A stretch of DNA of 64,000 nt from Stenotrophomonas sp. 24(2023) (GCF_030913365.1 NZ_CP133160.1:3386001-3450000); one strand, 5' to 3'. Counted from the stretch's first letter, positions 35,742 to 44,525 are shown. Numbers and translations are program-made. The notes: a model not told the origin generated them from the sequence alone.

Positions 35742-35790
35742 CCGCCGTGCCTGGCGCTACCGGGGCGGTCGCGGGGCATGGCCCCGCGCC
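35742..35790 (-). repeat. SMAG-like palindrome fragments
   Basis: CGCGGGGC and GCCCCGCG flank ATG at 35770-35788, beside a GTAGCGCCAGGC head on the minus strand near 35756-35745. Together they look like a degenerate SMAG pair between miaB and the GST gene. Confidence 0.55.
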
Positions 35791-35818
35791 ACCGGCATCC
35801 GATCCCGCCCGACGGCCG

Positions 35819-36439
35819 TCACGCCGCCAGCAGGTCGGCGTCGATCTGCCGTGAGCGGTCGAAGGCCTGCAGGGTGTTCATCCGCGCGATGTAGGCCGCC
35901 GTGGCCGGGGCCGGGGTGACCAGGCCGAACTGGCTGGTCCACATCAGAGCATTGCCCCACAGCACGTCGGCCGCGCTCATGGTCTCGCCCAGCAGGTACG
36001 GCCCCTGCGCCAGCTGTGCCTCGATGATCTGCAGCACCGTATCGGCGTCGTTGTACGGCGACATCGACTGCGCCGGTGCTTCGCGGTGCATCGCCCGGTC
36101 GATCATCGCCGGCTCGAAGCAGGCGCCGTAGAAGGCCATCCAGCGCAGGTAGGGCCCGCGCAGCGCATCGCCGATCGGCGGTGCCAGCCCGGCCTCGGGG
36201 TACAGGTCGGCCAGGTACAGGTAGATGGCCACCTGTTCGGTCACCAACGCGCCCTCGTGGATGATCGCCGGCACCTTGCCCATCGGGTTGATCGCCAGGT
36301 ACGCGGGGGCCAGGTTGGCGCCGGCCTTGAGGTCCAGCACCTGCAGGGCGTAGTCCGCGCCCAGTGCTTCAAGCAGGGCGACGGTGCCGCTCGAGCGCGA
36401 ACGGGCGGCGTGGTAGAGGGTGATCTGACGGGAGTTCAT
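35819..36439 (-). CDS. Glutathione S-transferase family protein
   Basis: A 206-residue GST. The N-terminal thioredoxin-like domain (about 1-80) begins ITLYHAARSRSSGTVALLEALG, with the cis-Pro segment MGKVPAII and the glutathione-contact LVTEQVAIYLYLADLYP. The helical domain follows (about 90-206). Similar proteins act as peroxidases or conjugases, and the substrate is unknown. It is divergent from a YafY-type regulator, with starts 70 bases apart, suggesting that the regulator controls it. An alternative start is at 36448. Confidence 0.85.
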   Translation of the reverse strand: MNSRQITLYHAARSRSSGTVALLEALGADYALQVLDLKAGANLAPAYLAINPMGKVPAIIHEGALVTEQVAIYLYLADLYPEAGLAPPIGDALRGPYLRWMAFYGACFEPAMIDRAMHREAPAQSMSPYNDADTVLQIIEAQLAQGPYLLGETMSAADVLWGNALMWTSQFGLVTPAPATAAYIARMNTLQAFDRSRQIDADLLAA

Positions 36440-36509
36440 GGTCGGCATCCGCTGGAAAGAGTGGCCATGGTCGGGCACCATTGCGGACGACTTCTGTCCT
36501 CGATCCTTC

Positions 36510-37475
36510 ATGCGCCATACCGCCCACCGCCTGTTGCGCCTGATCGCCCTGCTGCAGGCCCGCCGCCACTGGTCCGGGGCCGAGCTGGCCGAGCGCATGG
36601 GCGTGGACCGGCGCAGCATCCGCCGTGACATCGAGCGGCTGCGCGAACTGGGGTATCCGATCCAGGCCTCGGCCGGGGTCGGTGGCGGTTACCGGCTCGG
36701 CGCGGGCGCGCCGGTGCTGCCGATGCTGCTGGACGAGGAGGAGGCGACCACCCTGGCCATCGCCCTGCGCGCGGCCTCGGCCACGGTGGCCGGCATCGAC
36801 GACACCGCCCGGGGCCTGTTGTCCAAGCTCGACCCGCTGGTGCCCAGCCGCCGCCGCCAGCAGGCCGGCGAGGTGCATGCGGCCACGGCCACCCTGTCCG
36901 ACCTGCCCAAGGCCGATGCGCGGCTGCTGGGGCAACTGGCCCAAGCCTGCCGCCAGGCGGCCCGGCTGGCCTTCGACTACCGCAGCGGGCAGGACGTGCT
37001 GACCCAGCGCGAGGTGGAGGCCCAGCACCTGATCAACTATGGCCGGCGCTGGTACCTGCTGGCCTGGGACCTGGGGCGGCAGGACTGGCGCACCCTGCGC
37101 GTGGATCGCATGGGGCCCACCCGCACCCTGCGGGTACAGGGCGTACACCGGCGTACCCCGGCGCCGCCGGCGGTGATGGTGCGCCAGGCCGTGAGCCAGT
37201 CGCCGTTCCGCCTGCAGGCGGTGATGCGCCTGGCGGGGCCGCTGGCCGAGCTCAGCCGTACCGTGCCGCCCTGGTGCGGGGTGCTGGAGGCCGATGGCCC
37301 GGACCACTGCCTGCTGCGCGTGGGCGCGGACAGTACCGGCATGATGCTGGCCCAGATCCTGGGCCTGGACCAGGTGCCGCTGGCGCTGTGGACCACCCCG
37401 CCGGCGCTGAAAGCCCAGCTGGCCCAGCGCCTGGCGGGACTGGGGACACTGTTCGGCGACGACGGCGAAGGGTGA
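36510..37475 (+). CDS. YafY-type HTH/WYL-domain transcriptional regulator
   Basis: A 321-residue regulator. The HTH_11 domain (about 1-60, WSGAELAERMGVDRRSIRRDIERLRELGYPI) is followed by a WYL-type domain (about 130-235, EVEAQHLINYGRRWYLLAWDL, DWRTLRVDRM) and a C-terminal extension. WYL proteins sense small molecules or nucleic acids and often control divergently placed genes, here the GST. The ATG at 36510 (MRHTAHRLL) is the family-typical start; the longer frame would cross the GST promoter. Confidence 0.85.
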   Translation: MRHTAHRLLRLIALLQARRHWSGAELAERMGVDRRSIRRDIERLRELGYPIQASAGVGGGYRLGAGAPVLPMLLDEEEATTLAIALRAASATVAGIDDTARGLLSKLDPLVPSRRRQQAGEVHAATATLSDLPKADARLLGQLAQACRQAARLAFDYRSGQDVLTQREVEAQHLINYGRRWYLLAWDLGRQDWRTLRVDRMGPTRTLRVQGVHRRTPAPPAVMVRQAVSQSPFRLQAVMRLAGPLAELSRTVPPWCGVLEADGPDHCLLRVGADSTGMMLAQILGLDQVPLALWTTPPALKAQLAQRLAGLGTLFGDDGEG

Positions 37476-37521
37476 TCGGGTTGGCTTGGCAAGCCCCGGT
37501 GAAGCTGGGACACTGCCGGCC

Positions 37522-38457
37522 ATGAAGGGGAGACTGGGGACAACGGCGATCATCATCGCTGCGCTGGCCGCTGCGCCGGCCAGTGCGGGCACGCTGTACA
37601 AGTGCGTCGGCGGCGATGGCGTCACCAGTTACGTCAGCAAGCGTGTCAGCGGTGCCCGCTGCGAGGCCATCAGCTATACCCGTGAGGCCAAGCGCCCCCG
37701 TGCCAGCGTCGCCACGCGCGCCCCGGCCGTCACCGCGCCGGCCACGCCTCCCGCGCCGGTCCCTGCCACCACGGCCGCTGCGGCCGAGCGCACGCCCACG
37801 GCACTCGCCGCCACACCTGCCCCTGCGGCCCGTGGCGCCACGGCAGCACCGGTGGCCCGCCCCGGCCGGGGCGGACGGGTGGTCAGCGGCCAGGTGTATT
37901 CCTATATGCAGGATGGCGTGCGCCACTACACCAGCCGCAAGCCGACCCAGGTCGCCAGCCTGGGCCCGGTGCGCACCATCCACTACAGCTTCATCGAGCG
38001 CTGCTACGCCTGCGGCATCAACAGCCCGGTCAACTTCGGCACCGTGCGCCTGAACACCACCGCTTTCCATGGCGAGATCGCGTCGGCGGCGCGCGAGTTC
38101 GGGGTGGAGGAAGCGGTGGTCCGGGCCATCATCCATGCCGAGTCGGCGTACAACCCGACCGCGCTCAGCCGTGCCGGCGCACAGGGCCTGATGCAGCTGA
38201 TGCCGCCGACCGCGGCGCGCTTCGGCGTCAGCGACTCCTATGATGCAGCGCAGAACATCCGCGGCGGCGTGCAGTACCTGGCCTGGCTGCTGAAGCGCTT
38301 CAACGGCGACCTGACCCTGGCCGCCGCCGGCTACAACGCCGGCGAAGGCGCCGTGGACCGCCATGGTGGCGTGCCCCCCTACAGCGAAACCCGGTACTAC
38401 GTGCAGCGCGTGGCGCAGTTGGCCGACCGCTACCGCACGGCGTTGAGCCAGCAGTAG
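37522..38457 (+). CDS. Exported lytic murein transglycosylase (SLT domain)
   Basis: A 311-residue protein with a signal peptide (about 1-22). A DUF4124-like segment with two cysteines (LYKCVGGDGVTSYV) is followed by a long Ala/Pro/Thr linker (about 55-118). The SLT domain spans about 185-295, with the catalytic Glu in IIHAESAYNPTALS, then GAQGLMQLMPPTA and YNAGEGAVDR. It cleaves peptidoglycan with 1,6-anhydro product formation. It has no clear secretion or pilus partner nearby. Its TAG stop codon is inside the GTAG head of a SMAG element. Confidence 0.87.
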   Translation: MKGRLGTTAIIIAALAAAPASAGTLYKCVGGDGVTSYVSKRVSGARCEAISYTREAKRPRASVATRAPAVTAPATPPAPVPATTAAAAERTPTALAATPAPAARGATAAPVARPGRGGRVVSGQVYSYMQDGVRHYTSRKPTQVASLGPVRTIHYSFIERCYACGINSPVNFGTVRLNTTAFHGEIASAAREFGVEEAVVRAIIHAESAYNPTALSRAGAQGLMQLMPPTAARFGVSDSYDAAQNIRGGVQYLAWLLKRFNGDLTLAAAGYNAGEGAVDRHGGVPPYSETRYYVQRVAQLADRYRTALSQQ

Positions 38458-38476
38458 TGCCGGGCCATGCCCGGCG
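38454..38476 (+). repeat. SMAG (GTAG-REP) element overlapping a stop codon
   Basis: The GTAG head (38454-38457) contains the TAG stop (38455-38457) of the transglycosylase gene. Arms TGCCGGGC and GCCCGGCG follow around CAT. Confidence 0.85.
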
Positions 38477-38511
38477 AGCGAAGCGGCAACAAAAGATGTT
38501 GTGACAATGCG

Positions 38512-38541
38512 TTGTGTGGCGCGCGACGGTTCAGCTACACT
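38512..38541 (+). promoter_or_regulatory. Candidate promoter of petABC
   Basis: TTGTGT (38512-38517) and TACACT (38536-38541) are 18 bases apart, with transcription starting near 38548 and the petA start about 75 bases downstream. The preceding stretch is relatively AT-rich. Confidence 0.5.
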
Positions 38542-38621
38542 CGGCCCTGATTCAATGCGGCCCTGGCCCCCACCGGACCGCTGGCAGCCTTAAAGCTACC
38601 TAATCAATATCGGAGTGCCGG

Positions 38622-39242
38622 ATGGCCAACGATGGGGTATACGATCCAGTCAACACCGGACGTCGGCGTTTTCTTTCTGCAACCACAGCCGTGGTTGGTG
38701 CCGTCGGCGTCGGATTTGCCGCAGTTCCTTTCATCAAATCCTGGAATCCCAGTGCCCGTGCCAAGCTTGCCGGCGCACCGGTAGTGGCCGATATCAGCGC
38801 GTTGCAGGAAGGCCAGCGCCTGATCCTGGAATGGCGCGGGCAGCCGATCTGGATCGTCAAGCGGTCCAAGGCCATCCTCGAGGCCCTGCATGGTCTGGAC
38901 GAACGCCTGAAGGACCCCGAGTCCGGCGAGAAGGACCAGCAGCCGGCCTACGTGCTCAAGCAGAACCCCGAGCTGCGCTCGATCAAGGCCGATGTCTCGG
39001 TGCTGGTCGGCCTGTGCACGCACCTGGGCTGCTCGCCGGAAATGGTGGCCGAGATCCGGCCCGAACCCTATGACCCGCAGTGGAAGGGCGGTTATTTCTG
39101 CCCCTGCCACAAGTCGCGCTTCGACATGTCCGGGCGTGTGTTCAAGGACGTGCCGGCGCCGATCAACCTGCTGGTGCCGCCGCACCATTACCAGGACGAC
39201 AACACCATCATCATCGGCGTGGATCCGGAGGGGGCTGCCTGA
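38622..39242 (+). CDS. petA: Ubiquinol-cytochrome c reductase Rieske iron-sulfur subunit
   Basis: A 206-residue Rieske protein. A twin-arginine signal (GRRRFLSATT) continues as the membrane anchor helix (about 20-40). The [2Fe-2S] ligands are in CTHLGC and CPCHKS. It takes electrons from quinol in the cytochrome bc1 complex of the inner membrane and passes them to cytochrome c1. Its TGA overlaps the petB ATG (TGATG), and petABC form one operon. Confidence 0.95.
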   Translation: MANDGVYDPVNTGRRRFLSATTAVVGAVGVGFAAVPFIKSWNPSARAKLAGAPVVADISALQEGQRLILEWRGQPIWIVKRSKAILEALHGLDERLKDPESGEKDQQPAYVLKQNPELRSIKADVSVLVGLCTHLGCSPEMVAEIRPEPYDPQWKGGYFCPCHKSRFDMSGRVFKDVPAPINLLVPPHHYQDDNTIIIGVDPEGAA

Positions 39243-40501
39243 TGGCCAATATCCTGAGCCGTACCGCCAGCGGCGTGGCCGACTGGGTCAATGCCCGCGC
39301 GCCGGGCCTGATGCCGATCTACCGCAAGCACGTCAGCGAGTACTACGCGCCGAAGAACTTCAACCTCTGGTACTACTTCGGGTCGCTGGCGCTGCTGATC
39401 CTGGTCAACCAGATCGTCACCGGCATCTTCCTGACGATGCACTACAAGACGAACGCCGCCGAAGCGTTCGCCTCCATCGAATACATCATGCGGGATGTCG
39501 AGTGGGGCTGGTTGATCCGCTACATGCACTCCACCGGGGCCTCGCTGTTCTTCATCGTGGTCTACCTGCACATGTTTCGCGGGCTGCTGTACGGCAGCTA
39601 CCAGAAACCGCGCGAACTGGTGTGGATCCTGGGCATGCTGATCTATCTGGTGCTGATGGCCGAAGCCTTCATGGGCTACGTGCTGCCCTGGGGCCAGATG
39701 TCGTTCTGGGGCGCGAAGGTCATCATCTCGCTGTTCGGTGCCATCCCGGTCATCGGCAACGGCCTCACCGAATGGATCATGGGCGACTACCTGCCCAGTG
39801 ATGCCACGCTCAACCGGTTCTTCGCCCTGCATGTCATCGCGCTGCCGCTGGTGCTGCTGCTGCTGGTGGTGCTGCACCTGGGCGCGCTGCATGAAGTGGG
39901 GTCCAACAACCCCGACGGCGTGGAGATCAAGAAGGGGCCGAAGGGCAACCGCTGGTCGCCGCATGCGCCGGCCGACGGCATCCCGTTCCATCCGTACTAC
40001 ACGCTCAAGGATGGTGTGGGTGCCGGCTTCCTGCTGATCATCGCCGCCTTCATCATCTTCTTCGCGCCGGGCTTCGGTGGCCTGTTCCTGGAACACGACA
40101 ACTTCACCGAGGCCAACCGCCTGGTGACCCCCGAGCACATCAAGCCGGTGTGGTACTACACGCCGTACTACGCGATGCTGCGGGTGGTGCCGAACAAGCT
40201 GGGCGGCGTGATCGTGATGTTCTCGGCCATCGCCATCCTGTTCCTGGTGCCGTGGCTGGACAAGGCCAGGGTCAAGTCGGTGCGCTACCGCGGCTGGATC
40301 TCGAAGGTGATGCTGGGCGTGCTGGCGGTGTGCTTCGTGTGGCTGGGCGTGATCGGTTCCGGCCCGGGCACGGATGTGCACGAGACCTACATCGGGCGGG
40401 TGCTGACGTTCCTGTACTTCGCCTTCTTCATCACCATGCCGGTATGGACGCGGCTGGACAAGACCAAGCCAGTACCTGAGAGGGTGACCACGCATGACTG
40501 A
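39242..40501 (+). CDS. petB: Cytochrome b of the bc1 complex
   Basis: A 419-residue membrane protein with eight helices. The heme ligands are paired histidines in HSTGASLFF/YLHMF and HVIALPL/LHLGALH. The Qo-site CD loop reads PWGQMSFWGA. The ef loop that is usually PEWY reads PVWY, with V303 replacing the Glu. It starts at the petA stop and overlaps petC by eight bases. It oxidises ubiquinol at Qo and reduces quinone at Qi, contributing to proton motive force. Confidence 0.95.
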   Translation: MANILSRTASGVADWVNARAPGLMPIYRKHVSEYYAPKNFNLWYYFGSLALLILVNQIVTGIFLTMHYKTNAAEAFASIEYIMRDVEWGWLIRYMHSTGASLFFIVVYLHMFRGLLYGSYQKPRELVWILGMLIYLVLMAEAFMGYVLPWGQMSFWGAKVIISLFGAIPVIGNGLTEWIMGDYLPSDATLNRFFALHVIALPLVLLLLVVLHLGALHEVGSNNPDGVEIKKGPKGNRWSPHAPADGIPFHPYYTLKDGVGAGFLLIIAAFIIFFAPGFGGLFLEHDNFTEANRLVTPEHIKPVWYYTPYYAMLRVVPNKLGGVIVMFSAIAILFLVPWLDKARVKSVRYRGWISKVMLGVLAVCFVWLGVIGSGPGTDVHETYIGRVLTFLYFAFFITMPVWTRLDKTKPVPERVTTHD

Positions 40502-41243
40502 GCGCTGGATGGTCCGGCTGGCCCTGATGGCCGCCCTGATGCTGGGCAGTACCCTGGCCAGCGCCGCCGAAGGGGGCGCCAAACTGCTGCAGGCCGGCAA
40601 CGACCTGGGTGACCGCGCTTCCCTGCAGCGCGGCGCGCAGCTGTACATGAACTACTGCTCCGGTTGCCATGCGCTGAAGTACCTGCGTTATTCGCGGATG
40701 GGCCAGGACCTGGGCCTGACCGAAGAGCAGGTCATGGCCAACCTCAACTTCACCGGTTCGGCCATTGGCGATCCGGTACCGGTGGCCATGCCCAAGGAGC
40801 AGGCCGAAAAATGGTTCGGCAAGATGCCGCCGGACCTGAGCCTGATTTCGCGTGTCCGCGGCAGCGACTGGGTGTACACCTACCTCAAGTCGTTCTACCT
40901 GGACAGCAGCCGCCCGCTGGGCTGGAACAATACCGTGTTCCCGAACGCGTCCATGCCCAACCCGCTGTGGGAAATGCAGGGCCTGCAGCAGCCGGTGCAT
41001 GGCAAGTCGGAAATCCCCGGGCAGGACCCGCCGGTGACCGGGCTGCGCCTGGCCAGCCCGGGCACGGTGGATGCCGGCCAGTACGACCAGGCCGTGCGGG
41101 ACATCACCAACTTCCTGGAGTACGCCGGTGAGCCGGCCGCGTTGAAGCGGCAGCAGCTGGGCGTGTGGGTGATCCTGTTCCTGGCCCTGCTGACCTTCCT
41201 CGTGTTCCTGCTGAAGAAGGAATACTGGAAGGACGTTCACTGA
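40494..41243 (+). CDS. petC: Cytochrome c1
   Basis: A 249-residue cytochrome c1. A signal peptide (about 1-25) precedes the heme c site C55-S-G-C58-H59. A C-terminal membrane helix (about 222-240, LGVWVILFLALLTFLVFLL) anchors it with the heme in the periplasm. It accepts electrons from the Rieske protein and passes them to soluble cytochrome c or an oxidase. It overlaps petB by eight bases. A 135-base gap leads to sspA, an order shared by many gamma- and betaproteobacteria. Confidence 0.95.
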   Translation: MTERWMVRLALMAALMLGSTLASAAEGGAKLLQAGNDLGDRASLQRGAQLYMNYCSGCHALKYLRYSRMGQDLGLTEEQVMANLNFTGSAIGDPVPVAMPKEQAEKWFGKMPPDLSLISRVRGSDWVYTYLKSFYLDSSRPLGWNNTVFPNASMPNPLWEMQGLQQPVHGKSEIPGQDPPVTGLRLASPGTVDAGQYDQAVRDITNFLEYAGEPAALKRQQLGVWVILFLALLTFLVFLLKKEYWKDVH

Positions 41244-41378
41244 TCCACGCAGCCGTCATCCCTCCGGCCTATTGGCTTTTGTGATGTGCGGCTGCACACT
41301 CGGGGAAGAGTCGACCGCCGGCAAGGGGCTGGCGGCGCCGATGCGGCAGGCGGTTTTCCTGTCGTTGGAGAGCCTTTG

Positions 41379-42014
41379 ATGGCGGCGAGCGTACGCATGC
41401 GCAATACACTGACGCTGTTTTCCTCGAACGACGATGTGCTGTGCCATCGCGTGCGTCTGGTCCTTGCGGCCAAGGGCGTGACCTACGACTACGTGGCGGT
41501 GGACCCGCAGAATCCGCCCGAAGACCTGATCGATCTCAACCCGTACCATTCCGTGCCCACGCTGGTGGAGCGCGAGCTGGTGCTGTACGCCGCCTCGGTG
41601 GTCAGCGAATACCTGGATGAGCGCTATCCGCACCCGCCGTTGATGCCGGTCGATCCGCTGTCCCGTGCGCGCATCCGCCTGGCCATGCTGCGCATCGAGC
41701 ACGACTGGGTGCCACAGGTGCAGGCCATCCAGCTGGGCAACAAGACCCAGGCCGAAGCCGGTCGCAAGCGCCTGAAGGAACTGCTCACCGCCTCGGTGCC
41801 GCTGTTCAAGGCCAGCAAGTTCTTCCTCAATCCGGAAATGAGCCTGGCCGACTGTGCGATGGCGCCGATCATCTGGCGCCTGCAGGCGCTGGATGTCGCC
41901 CTGCCCAAGGATGGCAAGGCGATCGAGGATTACGGCAACCGCATCTTCCGCCACCCGGGCTTCGTGCGCAGCCTGACCGACCAGGAAAAGAAGCTGCGCG
42001 AGCTGCCGGTCTGA
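41379..42014 (+). CDS. sspA: Stringent starvation protein A
   Basis: A 211-residue GST-fold protein. The N-terminal thioredoxin-like domain begins LTLFSSNDDVLCHRVRLVLAAKG, and the helical half includes NKTQAEAGRKRLKELL. SspA binds RNA polymerase and alters transcription in stationary phase and acid stress rather than using glutathione. The ATG at 41379 follows GGAGAG. sspB lies 88 bases downstream, the classical pair. Confidence 0.93.
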   Translation: MAASVRMRNTLTLFSSNDDVLCHRVRLVLAAKGVTYDYVAVDPQNPPEDLIDLNPYHSVPTLVERELVLYAASVVSEYLDERYPHPPLMPVDPLSRARIRLAMLRIEHDWVPQVQAIQLGNKTQAEAGRKRLKELLTASVPLFKASKFFLNPEMSLADCAMAPIIWRLQALDVALPKDGKAIEDYGNRIFRHPGFVRSLTDQEKKLRELPV

Positions 42015-42102
42015 GCCGGACGCGCCCGCTTTCCCGACCGCAGGCCGACTGGCCGGGCCGGCCGGTGCCCCGGCAGGCGGGGCGGGCGCGTACACTTGTC
42101 CC

Positions 42103-42570
42103 ATGAGCGAAGACTTTTTCCGCATGACCAGCCACCGCCCGTACCTGTTGCGGGCGCTGGTGGAATGGATCAACGATAATGACCTGACCCCGCATATCCT
42201 GGTGGATGCCGGCGTGCCCGGCGTGCAGGTGCCGCCGTCGTCGGTCAAGGATGGCCGGGTGGTGTTGAACATCGCCGAACGCGCGGTGGTCCGGCTGATG
42301 ATCGACAACGAGATGGTGAGCTTCTCGGCACGGTTCTCCGGCGTGAGCTACCCGGTGCAGGTGCCGATCAGTGCCGTGCTGGCCGTGTATGCCCGCGAGA
42401 CCGGGCAGGGCATGGCGCTGCCGGATGACATCGGCGGCAGCGAGCCGGCGCCGACCAGCGATGAACTGCTGCACGACGGCGATACCCCATCGGACGAGAC
42501 GCCGCCGGATGACAGGCCGCCGACCAGCCCGCCGCCGAAGGGGCGCCCGAACCTGCGCGTGGTCAAGTAA
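42103..42570 (+). CDS. sspB: ClpXP adaptor SspB
   Basis: A 155-residue protein. The folded ssrA-tag-binding domain (about 1-110) opens MTSHRPYLLRALVEWINDN. A flexible acidic/Pro-rich linker (about 113-145) and the ClpX-binding tail RPNLRVVK follow. SspB delivers ssrA-tagged, stalled-ribosome products to ClpXP. The codons of the tail and the stop are copied, with decay, in the tandem repeats that follow. Confidence 0.95.
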   Translation: MSEDFFRMTSHRPYLLRALVEWINDNDLTPHILVDAGVPGVQVPPSSVKDGRVVLNIAERAVVRLMIDNEMVSFSARFSGVSYPVQVPISAVLAVYARETGQGMALPDDIGGSEPAPTSDELLHDGDTPSDETPPDDRPPTSPPPKGRPNLRVVK

Positions 42571-43048
42571 TTCCCGCCACATCCATCCACGCATGGCGTG
42601 GCTCTACCGGGGCGATGTCCTGTAGATCCACGCCATGCGTGGATGCTTATCCCTGCAGATCACCGGCCCGGTTGCCTGATGCGCGCATCGCCCGGACCTG
42701 CGCGCGGTCCAATGATTCCTGCCACATCCATCCACGCATGGCGTGGCTCTACCGGGGCGATGTCCTGTAGATCCACGCCATGCGTGGCTGCTTTTCCCTG
42801 CAGATCACCGGCCCGGCTGCCTGGTGCGCGCATCGCCCGGACCCGCGCGCGATCCAATGATTCCTGCCACGCCCATCCACGCATGGCGTGGCTCTACCGG
42901 GGCGATGTCCTGTAGATCCAAGCCATGCGTGGATGCTTTTCCCTGCAGATCACCGGCCCGGCTGCCTGATGCGCGCATCGCCCGGACCTGCGCGCGGTCC
43001 AATGATTCCCGCCACATCCATCCACGCATGGCGTGGCTCTACCGGGGC
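42571..43048 (+). repeat. 145-bp tandem repeat array with inverted SMAG dimers
   Basis: Units start at 42576, 42721, 42866 and 43011 with exact 145-base spacing: three full copies and a partial fourth. Each full unit holds a minus-facing palindrome (first at 42584-42606) and a plus-facing GTAG palindrome (first at 42622-42644, arms ATCCACGC and GCGTGGAT), 15 bases apart. Before copies 2-4 stands a sequence whose frame reads RPDLRAVQ-stop, a match to the sspB end RPNLRVVK-stop. Open frames through the array are by-products and are not annotated. Confidence 0.9.
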
Positions 43049-43071
43049 CCTTCCGGCGTGGATGCCTTTTC

Positions 43072-43422
43072 TCACACATCCTCGGCATCATCCAGGTCCG
43101 GCCGGATCTGGCTGATGCGTGCCGCACCGGGGCCGGTGAACGACACCAGTTCATTGCCCCGCAGCACCATGCGGCCGACATGGCGGTCGATGCCATCGTA
43201 GGAATACTCGAACTTGAAGGTGCGCTCGAAGCCGAGCCGGCCGTCTTCGCCGCGGCTCAGGCGCAGGCCAGTGGCATGCACGGCCTGGTCCAGCCACTGC
43301 ACGTCGGCCGCGCGGCAGGCGTTGCGGCCCAGCTCCACCGCACGCTCGGCGGCCGAACGCGCAGCATTCCAGAAGAAATACACCACGGCGCCGGCGATCA
43401 TCAGGACGAGCAGGGTAGGCAT
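43072..43422 (-). CDS. DUF3301 small membrane protein
   Basis: A 116-residue protein of the DUF3301 type. One N-terminal membrane helix (about 3-19, LLVLMIAGAVVYFFW) is followed by a soluble domain with ACRAADVQWLDQAVHATGLRL and FEYSYDGIDRHVGRMVLRGNELVSF. The function is unknown. Members in other bacteria often sit near RNA or cell-envelope genes. The ATG at 43422 puts the helix at the start. It lies just beyond the tandem repeats and 68 bases from the DUF2272 gene on the same strand. Confidence 0.75.
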   Translation of the reverse strand: MPTLLVLMIAGAVVYFFWNAARSAAERAVELGRNACRAADVQWLDQAVHATGLRLSRGEDGRLGFERTFKFEYSYDGIDRHVGRMVLRGNELVSFTGPGAARISQIRPDLDDAEDV

Positions 43423-43490
43423 GGCAGCAGCAGAAAGGAGGGCAGGTGACCAAGATGGCGGCACACGGGCCTGCGATCAAGCACCTGCGT

Positions 43491-44444
43491 TCATGGCGTG
43501 CCCGGTGCGGGTTCCGCCACCGGCACCGCAGGCAAGGGCGGCGCCTGCAACGGCGCGGTGGCGGTCAGCTGCAGCAGGGCGGCCCAGTCCTGGCGGTTGA
43601 AGCTGCATTCGTCCTCGCGCCCGGGCGTACAGGTGGGGTCGATGCCATCGCTGCTGCGCCCACGCGCAGCCGGCAGCTGGATGTGCCCGGTACGGTCCAG
43701 GGCCAGCAGGCGCATCGCTACGGTGTTCATGACGTTGCCTCCCACCAGGTACAGGGTCTGGTCGCCGCCCAGATTGGCCGACACCACCACCTCGCAGTGC
43801 GATTTCCAGTGGCCGACCGAGCCATTGCCCAGCGCCTGCACCAGCCCGCTGTAGCTCAGGGTCGTGCTGCGGTCGCGCAGGAAGCACAGCAGATCGCCCG
43901 GTGCGGGCTTGGCGGTGGCCGGATCGACCAGCCGGTAGGGCACGCCCTGCGGCCCCGCCTGGTAGGCCGCGCGGATGTAGTCGATGTGGCGCGGGGAGGT
44001 GTTGAAGCCGGGCACACCGGCCCGCACCATCACCCAGGAAATGAAGGCCGCCGACCACGGGTTGTCGATGAGGAACGCGCGGCAGTCGCTGTCGGTGTAG
44101 CGGGTGCCCAGCGGCGCCAGGCAGCTGCCCGCACCGGGCAGGCTGCCCAGGGCGTTGAGCGTGCCGCTTTCACGCCAGTAGGTGCTCACGCGCTGCCAGG
44201 CGATCAGGCCGTTGTCGGCCAGGTGCTCGTTCTCGGCTTCGGTCACGCTGAGGCTGGCCGCGCGGCCCTCGCGGTCGATGAAGGGCCGGTACCAGAGCCG
44301 GTGCTCATTGCAGGCGGTGATGCGGATCGCCACCGCCAGCGGGCTCAGGCCGAAGCGTGGGGGCACATCGCAGGCTTCGGCGGCGGCCGCCGATACGGGC
44401 AGGGTGGCCAGCAGCAGGCCAGCAGGCAGCAACATCCGGCGCAT
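43491..44444 (-). CDS. Exported DUF2272 protein
   Basis: A 317-residue protein with a signal peptide (about 1-22). The DUF2272 domain (about 60-250) contains NPWSAAFISWVMVRAGVPGF and AKPAPGDLLCFLRDR, with SHCEVVVSANLGG. The arrangement of Ser/Cys, His and Asp resembles NlpC/P60-type amidase folds, so peptidoglycan hydrolysis is possible but unproven. The tail is Pro-rich. I chose ATG 44444; a second ATG three codons in is equally possible. Confidence 0.75.
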   Translation of the reverse strand: MRRMLLPAGLLLATLPVSAAAAEACDVPPRFGLSPLAVAIRITACNEHRLWYRPFIDREGRAASLSVTEAENEHLADNGLIAWQRVSTYWRESGTLNALGSLPGAGSCLAPLGTRYTDSDCRAFLIDNPWSAAFISWVMVRAGVPGFNTSPRHIDYIRAAYQAGPQGVPYRLVDPATAKPAPGDLLCFLRDRSTTLSYSGLVQALGNGSVGHWKSHCEVVVSANLGGDQTLYLVGGNVMNTVAMRLLALDRTGHIQLPAARGRSSDGIDPTCTPGREDECSFNRQDWAALLQLTATAPLQAPPLPAVPVAEPAPGTP

Positions 44445-44525
44445 GCGCGGCTCCGGTGGGGGATGCCCGCAGCGTCGCAGCGCCCTCGTGAACGCCGGGT
44501 GTGAGCCGATGGCGCCGGGCCTGCC

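Noticed and set aside
38454..38476. Rho-independent terminator after the transglycosylase
   Set aside because: The palindrome has the GTAG head and CAT centre of the SMAG repeat family and no T-run.
42598..42915. Open frames inside the 145-bp repeats
   Set aside because: They repeat the same peptide because the DNA repeats; no ribosome site or homology.
42571..43048. CRISPR array
   Set aside because: Repeat spacing is 145 bases with no unique spacers of normal size and no cas genes.
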